Assembly (NCBI RefSeq): GCF_947492535.1
Contig: NZ_CANLNH010000005.1
Span: forward strand, 274,009 to 338,008
Source: an uncultured Dokdonia sp.
GTDB lineage: Bacteria > Bacteroidota > Bacteroidia > Flavobacteriales > Flavobacteriaceae
Reading direction: 5' to 3'
Length of the DNA stretch: 64,000 nt
The notes under the pieces were generated by a model, which had not been told where the DNA came from, did no database searches, and saw only the letters and a program-made list of their open reading frames with translations. Positions 27,408 to 35,846 of this stretch are shown piece after piece. The stretch's first letter is position 1, and each line of letters opens with the position of its first letter. A program made the translations under genes and the position numbers.

Positions 27408-28415
27408 TTAAGTTCCGTTTAATGTCAAGCAAATTAATTCATAAGAATTTTTAATTTTTTTGAAATTATTTTCACTTAATGTTAAGCTACTTGCTTTCTT
27501 TATATGATTACCAGGATGAACCAAATTCCTAATATTTCTTATAAAATGACATATATTCTCAGTTGAAAAAACAAACTTTTCTGTCTCAATATTTGGTAGC
27601 CAATTACATTTTTTAGATACTTCTATTAAAGCGTTTAAATTCCAATCAGTTGGTTTATTAGACTTAATATTTATTTTTTCTTTATTAGATTTAATTTCTC
27701 GGACAACAGCTTTAACTTTATCTGGGTTTTCTAAACACTTTATTATCATTTTTGTTTCAATTATAGAACCAAGCAATATACTGGCTGATAAAAATGCTTT
27801 CGCACTTTCATTTAAATCAGCTTCTTTTTTATATATTTTATTTAATTCGGTAAGTCTATCAGTTTCATCTTTTACAAAAACTGATTTTCGACCGATTTCA
27901 ACAATCTCTTTGAATATTTTTTTTTCATTTAAAAAAGATGCTAATGCTTTTGCCGAAGCAAATTCTCTGAATAATTTTTCGATTTTATTATCTAGTACTT
28001 TTTCGTATTGTTCATTTAGGATTTGATATTCAGATGGTGCTTCGTCTATTAACCAATACTCATCAGACTTAAGATTGTGCTTTTCTTTAACTTTATCTAT
28101 TTCATCTTCTATTGGTTGTAATTCTGAATTGTAATGTCCTTCAGAAAACCTTGACTCAAACATCAGACCTTCAATAGCGTGGTTTTGGTAATAGAAAAAC
28201 TCATTTATCGATATTTTAGAAGATTGGTATAGTGATTCAGATATTTTTAAAAATAATTTTGCTCGTTTTTCAACATTGTCAAAATTATTAAAATCTATTT
28301 TGCCTATTTTTTTTAATTCTTTAGCAAGTTTTTCTGTTTCTATCGAGTTCTCGGCTTCTATTGTGAAATTATCTAATATGTCAAGAAATATTTCATTACT
28401 AGATAAATCTTCCAT
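27408..28415 (-). CDS. Uncharacterised protein with possible HEPN-like C-terminus
   Basis: A 335-residue, charged, mostly helical cytoplasmic protein; family not recognised. Near the C-terminus the segment CHFIRNIRNLVHPGNH resembles the conserved helix of HEPN/DUF4145-like domains (Arg-Asn followed by His-Pro). Upstream of it is a hydrophobic helix (AFLSASILLGSIIETKMIIK) of the kind that packs against it. HEPN domains are often RNases in defence or toxin systems, but here the call is only suggestive. The gene is cassette-like: flanked by element A2 before its start and A1 after its stop. Confidence 0.55.
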   Translation of the reverse strand: MEDLSSNEIFLDILDNFTIEAENSIETEKLAKELKKIGKIDFNNFDNVEKRAKLFLKISESLYQSSKISINEFFYYQNHAIEGLMFESRFSEGHYNSELQPIEDEIDKVKEKHNLKSDEYWLIDEAPSEYQILNEQYEKVLDNKIEKLFREFASAKALASFLNEKKIFKEIVEIGRKSVFVKDETDRLTELNKIYKKEADLNESAKAFLSASILLGSIIETKMIIKCLENPDKVKAVVREIKSNKEKINIKSNKPTDWNLNALIEVSKKCNWLPNIETEKFVFSTENICHFIRNIRNLVHPGNHIKKASSLTLSENNFKKIKNSYELICLTLNGT

Positions 28416-28451
28416 TTTATAAAGGTGTTTTCTGTGCTTGTGTTGTATTAC

Positions 28452-28519
28452 CTACAACGTCTCTTGTATGGTGCGTTTGCATCCCAAAGGGTGCATATGC
28501 ACTATACAAATTGTTGTAG
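28452..28519 (-). repeat. attC-like palindromic element A2 (68 bp)
   Basis: On the minus strand it reads CTACAAC-AA-TTTGTATAGTGC...ATACAA-GAGAC-GTTGTAG. The outer 7-bp boxes are exact inverted repeats. The inner arms pair with mismatches (TGCACCC-TTT-GGGATGCA at the tip) and have unequal spacers next to the boxes. This is the architecture of an integron attC site, although the boxes deviate from RYYYAAC/GTTRRRY. Confidence 0.65.
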
Positions 28520-28531
28520 CACGTATTTTAT

Positions 28532-29467
28532 TTATAATTCAATTTTAAATAACCCATAACCTGTGGCAATCCACGCAATATCATTTTCAATTGCTATATC
28601 CATAATTGCGTTTCCTCTTTGACGAAAAAATAAAGAGTATATCTTATCTTTTGTCACAATATTTAGTCCGTCATTAGTCGCCATCCAATAATTTTCATTG
28701 TCATCTATCTCTATATCTCTAACCATATTGTTTGACAAATCAGAATTGTCTTTGTTCACGTGATTCCATTTGTCATTTTTTAGGATTGAATAACCTCCAG
28801 TTAAATTTCCTCCATAACCAATATAAAGTTCATTGTCATTATATAATCTTAATGCGCGAACATATTGTTGTAAATCAGAATTTTTCGTTGTCAACGATTC
28901 CCACTTTGAGTTTTTATAAATTAACAATCCGCTATTGTGTCCGATGTAAATTTCTTTATCGTTCTTAGCTGCCAATGCTCTAATTGTAACACTTTTTGGA
29001 AGTCCGATTTTTTTCCATTCAGTTCCGTCGAAAGAAGTCAATCCGTTTGAACCTCCAAAGTATAATATTCCATTTTCATCTTCAGTTATATTGATGATTG
29101 AAATTTTAGATAATTTAATTTCGGTTGCAGAATAAGTAGTCCATTCTTTTCCGTCAAATTTTGCTAAACCGTCTGGTTGTGAAAATGACACCCAAACATT
29201 GCTTTTGGAATCAATAAAAATTGGGGAAATGTATTTTCCTTTAATAACTGAATTATTGGCATCAAATGTTGTGAATTTTTCGCCATCAAATTTTATTAGT
29301 CCTGATTTTGCACTTCCAAGCCATTTATTTCCTTTTTCATCAACTGCGATTCCCCAAAAGTCATCACCTTTCAATTCAGAGTTTTCTTTAGTGAAATGCT
29401 CGATATTTTGTCCAAAACTAAATTGGATAAATAAAATTATTAATATGGTTGATATTGTTTTTCTCAT
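28532..29467 (-). CDS. Exported beta-propeller protein (two-component-regulator propeller type)
   Basis: A 311-residue protein with a signal peptide (residues 1-19). The rest consists of seven or so propeller blades with the repeated pattern KFDGEKFTTFDANNS, KFDGKEWTTYS, SFDGTEWKKIG. WLGSAKSGLIKF and WIATGYGLFKI are typical propeller blade edges of sensor-kinase ectodomains. It lacks a kinase part, so it is a free-standing secreted propeller. Third gene of cassette-like array A: CTACAAC lies 12 bases after the stop and GTTGTAG six bases before the start codon. Confidence 0.8.
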   Translation of the reverse strand: MRKTISTILIILFIQFSFGQNIEHFTKENSELKGDDFWGIAVDEKGNKWLGSAKSGLIKFDGEKFTTFDANNSVIKGKYISPIFIDSKSNVWVSFSQPDGLAKFDGKEWTTYSATEIKLSKISIINITEDENGILYFGGSNGLTSFDGTEWKKIGLPKSVTIRALAAKNDKEIYIGHNSGLLIYKNSKWESLTTKNSDLQQYVRALRLYNDNELYIGYGGNLTGGYSILKNDKWNHVNKDNSDLSNNMVRDIEIDDNENYWMATNDGLNIVTKDKIYSLFFRQRGNAIMDIAIENDIAWIATGYGLFKIEL

Positions 29468-30129
29468 ATGTGCTACAACTATTGTATATCATACATGTAT
29501 GATATTTCTTATATACGTTTTTTCTTCTCAAATGTACTTCAAAATTTGAAAAACATACCTGTAATGTGCTGCTAATTAAATATTTGTTATTAATTATGTC
29601 AAGACTTATTACCATTTACAAATGACTATACCTATTTATAAACGTTTGTAATCATTACTAAACCTACCCAATTCCATATAGAGTTCATTACGGATTCCCG
29701 TAAACCTATTAGAAAAGAAAAGATTGGAGATTGGAGATTGTCGATTTTTGATTGAAGATTTAAAAAAAGTCCTGACTCCTGATTCCTGACTCTTGTAGCA
29801 AAGCGATCCAAAAAGATTAGAGATTGCTGATTGGAGATTGTGGATTGCTGATTTTTGATTAATGATTTAAAAAGTCTTGAGTCCTGATTCTTGTAGCGTA
29901 GCGATCCAAAAAGATTGGAGGGTTGAAAAGTCTTACGTCCTATAGCGAAGCGGTCTTATGTCATTTAGAGGGAAGTGATCATTAGTAATTTGAAATTTCC
30001 TGCCTACGGCAGACAGGCTCGTCACTCGTACCTCGTTCTGTCGAAATGACGGCGTCTTATCTCTTAAACCATAGCGAATCGATTATAAAACTTGATTCTT
30101 TAAGTGTAGTACTCTAAAAAGAAGATGGT
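29468..30129. repeat. 662-base gap with interspersed repeats; array A boundary box
   Basis: At 29473-29479 CTACAAC (GTTGTAG on the minus strand) marks the upstream boundary of array A; no partner box is seen beyond it. From about 29719 to 29960 two to three copies of an 85-95 bp repeat follow (AAAGATTGGAGATTG, then TTTTTGATT, CTCCTGATTC, TTGTAGC and AGCGATCC). A degenerate form of the GCCTGCCGGCAGGC palindrome is at about 30000-30018. No gene is supported here. Confidence 0.7.
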
Positions 30130-30993
30130 TTAATGTATATACCCGTATGTTTTTAGAAAATTGTCTATTTCTTCTTGGGCTTTTGCACTTACTTTTTTAT
30201 CTGGATTTGGCCAACCATCATCGGGTTCTGTTTCTGGAGTAAATAAGTGTCCTACGTTATCATAGATGACTAATTTACAATCATTGCCATAGGTATCCAT
30301 ATTATTTTTAAACAATTCAGAACCTTGTAACGGTGTTACGGTATCTGTTCTTCCCATGACAATAATGGTAGGTGGTGTATTTTCAGAAACGTTTTCTGCT
30401 GGAGAAAGATTTTTAACTTCTATTTTATCAAGAAGCCTTTTTTGAAAGTCAGAATACACCAATAATGAAAGGGCTGGTGATTTTAAGGCTAGTAGATCTG
30501 GTGCGCTTGAGATGTCTTCATCTGGTGTATCTAAATTATCAAATATAGCAGCACAAGCAGCAAGATGCGCACCTGCTGACCAACCGTATGCCGCTACTTT
30601 ATTTTTATTTATTGAAAATGTATCTGAATTCTTTCGAACCCATCTTAATGCGGTTTGAGCATCAAGTACTGATTCATAGGGTGTAATTCCTTTTCCTAAA
30701 TCTTGGAGTCTATATTGTACAGAGAAGGCTACCATGCCTTTTTGAGCATAGTGTTTTGCATTACTAAATCCCCAAGATGCTTCTCCCATATACCAACCCC
30801 CACCGTGAAAAATCACAATGGCTGGATATTCTTTGTCTTCATTATAATCTGCTGGGCGGACACAATAAATTTTTAAGTCATTTTTTGTGTCATATGTAAA
30901 TTCTTCAATGTTTAGTGTATCTGATTGAGTTTGTGCTTTGGCTATTTGTGTCATTGATAGTATACAGACAAAGAAGAAGATTACGTGTTTCAT
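30130..30993 (-). CDS. Secreted alpha/beta-hydrolase esterase
   Basis: A 287-residue exported enzyme: signal peptide (residues 1-20), then a BD-FAE/acetyl-esterase-like hydrolase domain. The oxyanion motif is HGGGWYMG and the nucleophile elbow GWSAGA. The acid probably lies in MGRTDTVTP and the His in VGHLFTPE. Proteins of this kind deacetylate polysaccharides or cleave small esters. Flanked on both sides by copies of the same interspersed repeat family. Substrate unknown. Confidence 0.85.
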   Translation of the reverse strand: MKHVIFFFVCILSMTQIAKAQTQSDTLNIEEFTYDTKNDLKIYCVRPADYNEDKEYPAIVIFHGGGWYMGEASWGFSNAKHYAQKGMVAFSVQYRLQDLGKGITPYESVLDAQTALRWVRKNSDTFSINKNKVAAYGWSAGAHLAACAAIFDNLDTPDEDISSAPDLLALKSPALSLLVYSDFQKRLLDKIEVKNLSPAENVSENTPPTIIVMGRTDTVTPLQGSELFKNNMDTYGNDCKLVIYDNVGHLFTPETEPDDGWPNPDKKVSAKAQEEIDNFLKTYGYIH

Positions 30994-31128
30994 ATATGTT
31001 ATTTTATGTAAAGACGAGATTTTTTAATAGATGTTGCATTACTCATTTATAAAATGAAAACTAATTGCTTTATGGGATATGTAATTTCTCGTCACTCTTG
31101 CCAAACGGTCATCTACTTGTTGTTGTTT

Positions 31129-31290
31129 TCGCGAAAGCGGAAAATAAAGATTGGAGATTGTTGATTGTGGATTTTTGATTTAAAATAGTCCTGACTCCTG
31201 ATTCCTGTAGCATAGCGATCCGTAAAAAAGATTAGAGATTGGTGATTTTTGATTTAAAAAGCCCTACGTCTTATAGCGAAGCAGTCTTAT
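31129..31290. repeat. Interspersed repeats in the 30994-31364 gap
   Basis: A partial palindrome TTTTCGCGAAAGCGGAAAA (31127-31145) is followed by one to two copies of the AGATTGGAGATTG/CTCCTGATTCCTGTAGC repeat family seen at 29719-29960. The remainder of this 371-base gap holds nothing recognised. Confidence 0.65.
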
Positions 31291-31364
31291 GTCATTAATG
31301 ACGAGTCGGTATTTTGATATAATTTCACCTATGATAAAATCACTCAATGTCCTTACATCAACGT

Positions 31365-32219
31365 TTACAACTTCTGACTCCCAGCAACGACCTCTTCATT
31401 GGTAATGCTTAAATGCTTGGGCAATTTGTTGTCTCTAGGAAGTACGGCTAAGTAGCGATCAAAGTTACTGGTGTACACATTTTTATAAAGTGGTTTTCGT
31501 GGGATGTCAAACATCGTAACCAAGTCGTGTATAAACTCCTTATGATGGATCAAATCAGAACTCCCTAAATGGAAAATACCGTGTAACTTTCTATTGATTA
31601 TATAATGCACCTGCTGACTAAACTTAGAATCTGTAGTGGTATTGATAATCAAATGTGGGAATACTTCAATAGGCTCTCCGAGAAGGAGGTTATTTTTGAG
31701 TTCGCGAACACGTTCAGACTGCACGCCAAATACCATGGGTAATCGTACAATGGCATATTGCTTTTCAGGAAGGTGACGCATGAGTAAGGTTTCGATACGT
31801 ATTTTAAGCTTGCCATAGATACTTTCAGAAAGCGTCTTGTCATGCTCATAACTAGGGTAGTGGGAAAAGGCATCAAAAACATTAGCACTTGATAAGAAAA
31901 CCACTCTGCAACCACTCATGGCGGCATATTCGGTAATGAGTTCATGTGCTTCTAACTGTGCAGGAAATGGACCTCGTAGTGCTGATACGATCACAGAAGG
32001 ACGTACTTTTTTTAGTAATTCAAAGACATCATCGGCGATGAGGTCGTATCTAAAAAAATGTTTATTGTCACTATAGATCTTACCAGAATGGTAGGTGCCA
32101 TAGGTATCGTAGTATCTATATAATTCCTTATATAAGGCAGCGCCTAGAAAGCCAGAAGCTCCTAGTATCAGGACTTTATCTTTTGATTTTTTATAAGCGA
32201 TAACAAGGGGGAATTTCAA
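31365..32219 (-). CDS. NAD(P)-dependent epimerase/dehydratase-like (RmlD-type) protein
   Basis: A 284-residue short-chain dehydrogenase-like protein. A Rossmann motif at residues 15-25 (VLILGASGFLGAALY), FLSSANVF in the Ser-containing strand and YGKLK (YxxxK) give the catalytic set of the extended SDR/RmlD group. These act on nucleotide sugars or related substrates. No sugar-biosynthesis neighbours are present, so the substrate is not assigned. Confidence 0.8.
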   Translation of the reverse strand: MKFPLVIAYKKSKDKVLILGASGFLGAALYKELYRYYDTYGTYHSGKIYSDNKHFFRYDLIADDVFELLKKVRPSVIVSALRGPFPAQLEAHELITEYAAMSGCRVVFLSSANVFDAFSHYPSYEHDKTLSESIYGKLKIRIETLLMRHLPEKQYAIVRLPMVFGVQSERVRELKNNLLLGEPIEVFPHLIINTTTDSKFSQQVHYIINRKLHGIFHLGSSDLIHHKEFIHDLVTMFDIPRKPLYKNVYTSNFDRYLAVLPRDNKLPKHLSITNEEVVAGSQKL

Positions 32220-32285
32220 TAGAAGTTAGCCAATGATTATACATAACCGTTAGCTAACTTCCTATTGTATGATAAAAATGTCTAC

Positions 32286-33368
32286 TTATCCTTTATAGAA
32301 AGGTGGTCTTACAACGGTGGCAGGGACTGCTTTCTTGCGTATCTGTATGTTAATTTTTGAATCTGATTTTGAAAATGCTTTGTTTACATAGCCTAAACCG
32401 ATTCCTTTTTCAACAGAAGGCCCCATGGTACCAGATGTTACACGACCTATTTTTGTGCCTTCATCATCTACGATGTCATATCCTTGACGCGGAATTCCAC
32501 GTTCATCCAATACAAAACCAACGAGCTTTTTAGAAACGCCTTCTTCTTTTTGTGCTTTCAGTGCTTCACTATTTACAAAGTCTTTTGTAAACTTTGTGAC
32601 CCATCCTAAACCAGCTTCTATTGGAGAAGTCGTATCATCGATGTCATTTCCATATAAGCAATAGCCCATTTCTAGACGTAAAGTATCACGGGCTGCAAGT
32701 CCTATAGGTTTAATCCCCCAATCGGCACCTGCTTCAAAGACTTTATTCCAGACCATCTCTGCGTCTTTATTATGACAGTATATTTCAAAACCACCACTTC
32801 CTGTATATCCAGTAGCACTGATAATTACGTTTTCTGCTCCAGCAAAAGGACCTACTTCAAAGGTGTAAAATTTGATAGCAGAAAGATCTGTATCTGTAAG
32901 TGACTGCATAGCTTCGGCAGCTTTTGGTCCTTGAATAGCCAAAAGTGAGAAATCTTCAGAGATGTTTCTAAGGTTTACATCATAGGTATTATGCTTGTTG
33001 AACCACGCCCAATCTTTATCAATATTAGAAGCATTTACAACAGCTAAGTATTCGTTTTCTTTGATACGGTATACAATAAGATCGTCTACGATTCCTCCAT
33101 CTTCATTTGGCAAACAGTTATACTGTGCACCACCTACACCAATTTTAGAAATATCATTAGAACAAATACGTTGTAAAAAGTCTAATGCCTTCTCTCCATT
33201 AATAAGAAATTCTCCCATGTGAGATACATCAAAAACGCCTACGCCTTTACGCACTATTTCGTGCTCAGCGTTTACGCCCTCGTAGGATACAGGCATATTA
33301 TATCCAGCAAAAGGAACCATTTTTGCTCCTAAAGCTTCGTGTATTGCGGTTAATGCAGTGTTTTTCAT
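32286..33368 (-). CDS. gcvT: Glycine cleavage system aminomethyltransferase (T protein)
   Basis: A 360-residue T protein that transfers the methylene group of glycine from the H protein lipoyl arm to tetrahydrofolate. Characteristic segments are MVPFAGYNMPVSYEG, VFDVSHMGEF, GYTGSGGFEIYC, GLAARDTLRLEMGYCLYGND and GTMGPSVEKGIGLGYV. The start is set at ATG 33368 (MKNTAL) because it lies at the family's usual position and a -7 box is 21 bases upstream; the open frame extends seven codons further. Full length. The H and P proteins are not in this window. Confidence 0.96.
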   Translation of the reverse strand: MKNTALTAIHEALGAKMVPFAGYNMPVSYEGVNAEHEIVRKGVGVFDVSHMGEFLINGEKALDFLQRICSNDISKIGVGGAQYNCLPNEDGGIVDDLIVYRIKENEYLAVVNASNIDKDWAWFNKHNTYDVNLRNISEDFSLLAIQGPKAAEAMQSLTDTDLSAIKFYTFEVGPFAGAENVIISATGYTGSGGFEIYCHNKDAEMVWNKVFEAGADWGIKPIGLAARDTLRLEMGYCLYGNDIDDTTSPIEAGLGWVTKFTKDFVNSEALKAQKEEGVSKKLVGFVLDERGIPRQGYDIVDDEGTKIGRVTSGTMGPSVEKGIGLGYVNKAFSKSDSKINIQIRKKAVPATVVRPPFYKG

Positions 33369-33388
33369 TTGTGTGATTTTTTGCAACA

Positions 33389-33396
33389 CAAATGTA
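33389..33396 (-). promoter_or_regulatory. -7 box TACATTTG for gcvT
   Basis: TAnnTTTG on the minus strand, 20 bases before the chosen ATG. It lies where longer versions of the gene would have codons, so it supports the shorter start. Confidence 0.5.
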
Positions 33397-33445
33397 CATA
33401 AAATGAAGTGCTAAAAATAGCTTTATAACAAGGTTAATTATGTAT

Positions 33446-33856
33446 TTAATTCATACGATTTCTACGATCATCTTTTGTGGGAAAATACAAATTAGAACTA
33501 CTGTAGGATGATCCAAAGTTCTGAGCACCTGCATATACTTGTTGAATCGCATCTTCTACTTGTTGCTCTGTGAGTTCCTTTAATGGATGCATAAAGACAG
33601 ACCATAACACTCCGTCCGAAATGGCATACTTAATGTCTAGTGCGGTATGGAAGTTGGCTTCCAAACATGTTTTCATTTCACTAGGTGTTAGTTTATCGGT
33701 TTCTATGATAGGCGCCATAAATCGCATTCTATTATGTAGTTCATCTGTGAGGCAAATAACCTGTGTATCACCGAGTATAAATTGCCAATGCCCATTTCCT
33801 CCTTTGATATTTTCGATGAGTGAATGGAATATCGTGTCTAATTGCTTATTATTCAT
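33446..33856 (-). CDS. Uncharacterised small cytoplasmic protein
   Basis: A 136-residue protein without signal peptide. The pattern (TIFHSLIENI, WQFILGDTQVICLTDELHNRMRF, key strand ICLTDELHNRMRFMAPI, then a helix and YAISDGVLWSVFMHPLKELT) recalls the YbjN/type III chaperone-like fold, seen only by eye. Its start overlaps the stop of the esterase gene by one base, so the two are probably co-translated. Confidence 0.65.
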   Translation of the reverse strand: MNNKQLDTIFHSLIENIKGGNGHWQFILGDTQVICLTDELHNRMRFMAPIIETDKLTPSEMKTCLEANFHTALDIKYAISDGVLWSVFMHPLKELTEQQVEDAIQQVYAGAQNFGSSYSSSNLYFPTKDDRRNRMN

Positions 33857-34635
33857 TAGTTAATTTTTCTTTTTTTACTGTAAACCCATGAAAAGAATGC
33901 TTCTTCTGCAAATGCATGATCCCAACTATTATGACCTATACCTGGATACATAGTAAGTTTAGGTACTGCTTTTTCTTCTAAAAGAGCTTGGTACATGATT
34001 TTAGAATACGTAGGAGGAACTACCTTATCTTCATCGCCGTGAAAAATCCATACAGGTGTTTCTTTGGCCCATGTAGCAACGTTATCAGGATTTCCACCAC
34101 CACATATAGGCGTTGCTGCTGCAAAGAGATTGGGTCTTCTAGATAAGAGTTCAAATGTGCCCATACCGCCCATAGAGAGTCCACCTAAATAAATACGGCT
34201 CTTATCAATATACGCTTTCTCCAAATAGTGATCTATCAGTGCGATAACGGCACTCATTGCCCATGTAGGTTCACTTTGCTTTGGATATATAAAGACATTG
34301 GTTCCTTTTTCCTCATCACGCCTGTATTGAATTTGTGCCCAATAATCTTCTTTAGGACATTGCGGAAAAATCACAATCGCAGGATAATTAGGATTCTGTT
34401 TTATAAATAATTCACTGCCGTGTACTAGTTGCGCCTGATTATCATTTCCACGCTCTCCTGAACCATGTAAAAAGATATGAAGCGGATAGGTTTTGGTGGC
34501 ATCAAAATCTACAGGCATTAAAATACGATAGGGTAGGGTTTTGTCTTTATGTTCAAAAGCATCTTTATCAAAAGTTTGTTGTTGTCCCATCGCAGTATAT
34601 CCTATACATAAAATAAAAAGTAAAATCCGTTTCAT
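33856..34635 (-). CDS. Secreted esterase/peptidase of the PHB-depolymerase-like group
   Basis: A 259-residue exported alpha/beta hydrolase with signal peptide (residues 1-17). It carries HIFLHGSGERGNDN near the N-terminus, the nucleophile elbow GLSMGGMG, acid in HGDEDKVVPP and His in GIGHNSWDHAF. This matches the predicted-peptidase/LpqC-type group. It is joined to the following small gene by a one-base overlap. Confidence 0.85.
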   Translation of the reverse strand: MKRILLFILCIGYTAMGQQQTFDKDAFEHKDKTLPYRILMPVDFDATKTYPLHIFLHGSGERGNDNQAQLVHGSELFIKQNPNYPAIVIFPQCPKEDYWAQIQYRRDEEKGTNVFIYPKQSEPTWAMSAVIALIDHYLEKAYIDKSRIYLGGLSMGGMGTFELLSRRPNLFAAATPICGGGNPDNVATWAKETPVWIFHGDEDKVVPPTYSKIMYQALLEEKAVPKLTMYPGIGHNSWDHAFAEEAFFSWVYSKKRKIN

Positions 34636-34696
34636 AAAGTAAGCGTTATATGGATGTAAGATAACTAAAACTGTTAGAATTTATAAAACGAAAAAC

Positions 34697-34825
34697 AGAT
34701 TCCCGTCTTCGCGGGAATAGATGAACTTTCTATCCATCCGATTCTCATTCGTCAATGTATTGACTAGTTTGTGAAGTAGTGATGTGTTTTTGATTTATGA
34801 GTGTACGCTTTCGCGAAAGCGTATA
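34697..34825 (+). repeat. 129-bp direct repeat, copy 1
   Basis: Identical but for one base to 34960-35088, 263 bp away. It begins with the hairpin ATTCCCG-TCTT-CGCGGGAAT and ends with CGCTTTCGCGAAAGCG (34806-34821). It occupies the gene-free stretch 34636-35153 between the esterase and tRNA-Pro loci. Confidence 0.9.
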
Positions 34826-34959
34826 GAAAAATATTGTACTGATTATTTTGTATTTAGATATAGGTTTTGTTTTGAAACATACCCTTTAATCTCTTCTTAT
34901 TAGGAAGATACTTGGAGCTTCCCTCCTAGGAAGGAGGGATTGAGGGAGGTGTGAAAAAG

Positions 34960-35088
34960 AGATTCCCGTCTTCGCGGGAATAGATGAACTTTCTATCCAT
35001 CCGATTCTCATTCGTCAATGTATTGACTAGTTTGTGAAGTAGTGATGTGTTTTTGATTTATGAGTATACGCTTTCGCGAAAGCGTATA
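34960..35088 (+). repeat. 129-bp direct repeat, copy 2
   Basis: Second copy, ending in CGCTTTCGCGAAAGCG at 35069-35084. Between the copies lies another palindrome-rich piece (CCCTCCTAGGAAGGAGGG, about 34920-34938). Confidence 0.9.
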
Positions 35089-35153
35089 AAGAGTGATAAA
35101 ATAATTTATGATAAAAATTTATAAAAGATTGTTTTGTAACTAATAAATAGTAG

Positions 35154-35161
35154 TATATTTG
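35154..35161 (+). promoter_or_regulatory. -7 box TATATTTG of the tRNA-Pro/GIY-YIG locus
   Basis: TAnnTTTG with TTTTG at 35132-35136 upstream (17-base spacer), 20 bases before the first tRNA-like sequence. It probably drives the whole locus. Confidence 0.6.
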
Positions 35162-35180
35162 CACCCGCAAAACACCAATT

Positions 35181-35275
35181 CGGGGTGTACCATGCTAAAG
35201 CTTGGCAGGTCTAGCCCGGTGTTTATCGCGCCGCGTTTGGGACGCGGAGGTCGTCACGCTTGAGGCGTGACCACC
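35181..35275 (+). pseudogene. Disrupted tRNA-Pro-like sequence 1
   Basis: Begins like tRNA-Pro (CGGGGTGTA) but has about 20 extra bases in the D-arm region. The anticodon arm CCGCG-TTTGGGA-CGCGG is intact. After GAGGTCG the T arm is replaced by a hairpin GTCACGC-TTGA-GGCGTGAC lacking TTCGA, followed by CACCC. Not expected to function as a normal tRNA. Confidence 0.75.
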
Positions 35276-35289
35276 CAGATAACAACAAT

Positions 35290-35529
35290 ATGTTCGTATA
35301 TATTTTATATAGCGAGAAACGTTCAAAATATTATGTAGGTCAAACTGCAGATATTGACAAAAGATTGAAAAGACATAACCTTGGTTTAGTACCGTCTACA
35401 AAAGGCGGAGCACCTTGGAAATTAGTTTTGCAAATTGAAGTTTTATCTAGATCTGAAGCCATGGTTTTAGAAAAAAAGATAAAGAAAAGAGGAGCAAAGC
35501 GATATATAGATAACCAATTCGGGGTGTAG
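35290..35529 (+). CDS. GIY-YIG nuclease-family protein, copy 1
   Basis: A 79-residue single-domain protein. The GIY-YIG motif reads VYILYS...YYVGQT, with Arg in KRLKRHN and a late Glu in VLSRSEAMVLEKKIK. Small proteins of this type (YhbQ/URI1-like) may cut DNA. The ATG at 35290 is used; the longer TTG-started frame reads through a tRNA-like hairpin. The last ten bases, including the TAG stop, are also the first ten bases of the next tRNA-like sequence, so the nuclease gene runs directly into a tRNA. Identical in protein to copy 2. Confidence 0.85.
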   Translation: MFVYILYSEKRSKYYVGQTADIDKRLKRHNLGLVPSTKGGAPWKLVLQIEVLSRSEAMVLEKKIKKRGAKRYIDNQFGV

Positions 35530-35593
35530 CGTAGCCCGGTTATCGCGCCGCGTTTGGGACGCAGAGGTCGTCACGCTTGAGGCGTGACCACCC
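35520..35593 (+). pseudogene. tRNA-Pro-like sequence 2 with altered T arm
   Basis: The 5' part is the same as the intact tRNA-Pro, apart from one change in the anticodon stem (CGCAG for CGCGG). The T arm is the GTCACGC-TTGA-GGCGTGAC hairpin with no TTCGA, then CACCCAG. It still could form an acceptor stem with one mismatch. Its first ten bases overlap the end of GIY-YIG copy 1. Confidence 0.75.
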
Positions 35594-35606
35594 AGATAAC
35601 AACAAT

Positions 35607-35846
35607 ATGTTCGTATATATTTTATATAGCGAGAAACGTTCAAAATATTATGTAGGTCAAACTGCAGATATTGACAAAAGATTGAAAAGACATAACCTTG
35701 GTTTAGTACCGTCTACAAAAGGCGGAGCACCTTGGAAATTAGTTTTGCAAATTGAAGTTTTATCTAGATCTGAAGCCATGGTTTTAGAAAAAAAGATAAA
35801 GAAAAGAGGAGCAAAGCGATATATAGATAACCAATTCGGGGTGTAG
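35607..35846 (+). CDS. GIY-YIG nuclease-family protein, copy 2
   Basis: Exact duplicate of the protein at 35290-35529, 317 bases downstream. The stop codon TAG is inside the intact tRNA-Pro: the CDS ends at tRNA position 10. Upstream of the ATG is the same AGATAACAACAAT leader. The pair shows a perfect or nearly perfect tandem duplication of a unit containing a tRNA-like 5' part and this gene, so the event is recent or the copies are kept identical. Confidence 0.85.
   Translation: MFVYILYSEKRSKYYVGQTADIDKRLKRHNLGLVPSTKGGAPWKLVLQIEVLSRSEAMVLEKKIKKRGAKRYIDNQFGV

Noticed and set aside
33369..33389. Longer gcvT start (MLQKITQ)
   Set aside because: It would put the start codon in the predicted -7 box and is not part of the family N-terminus.
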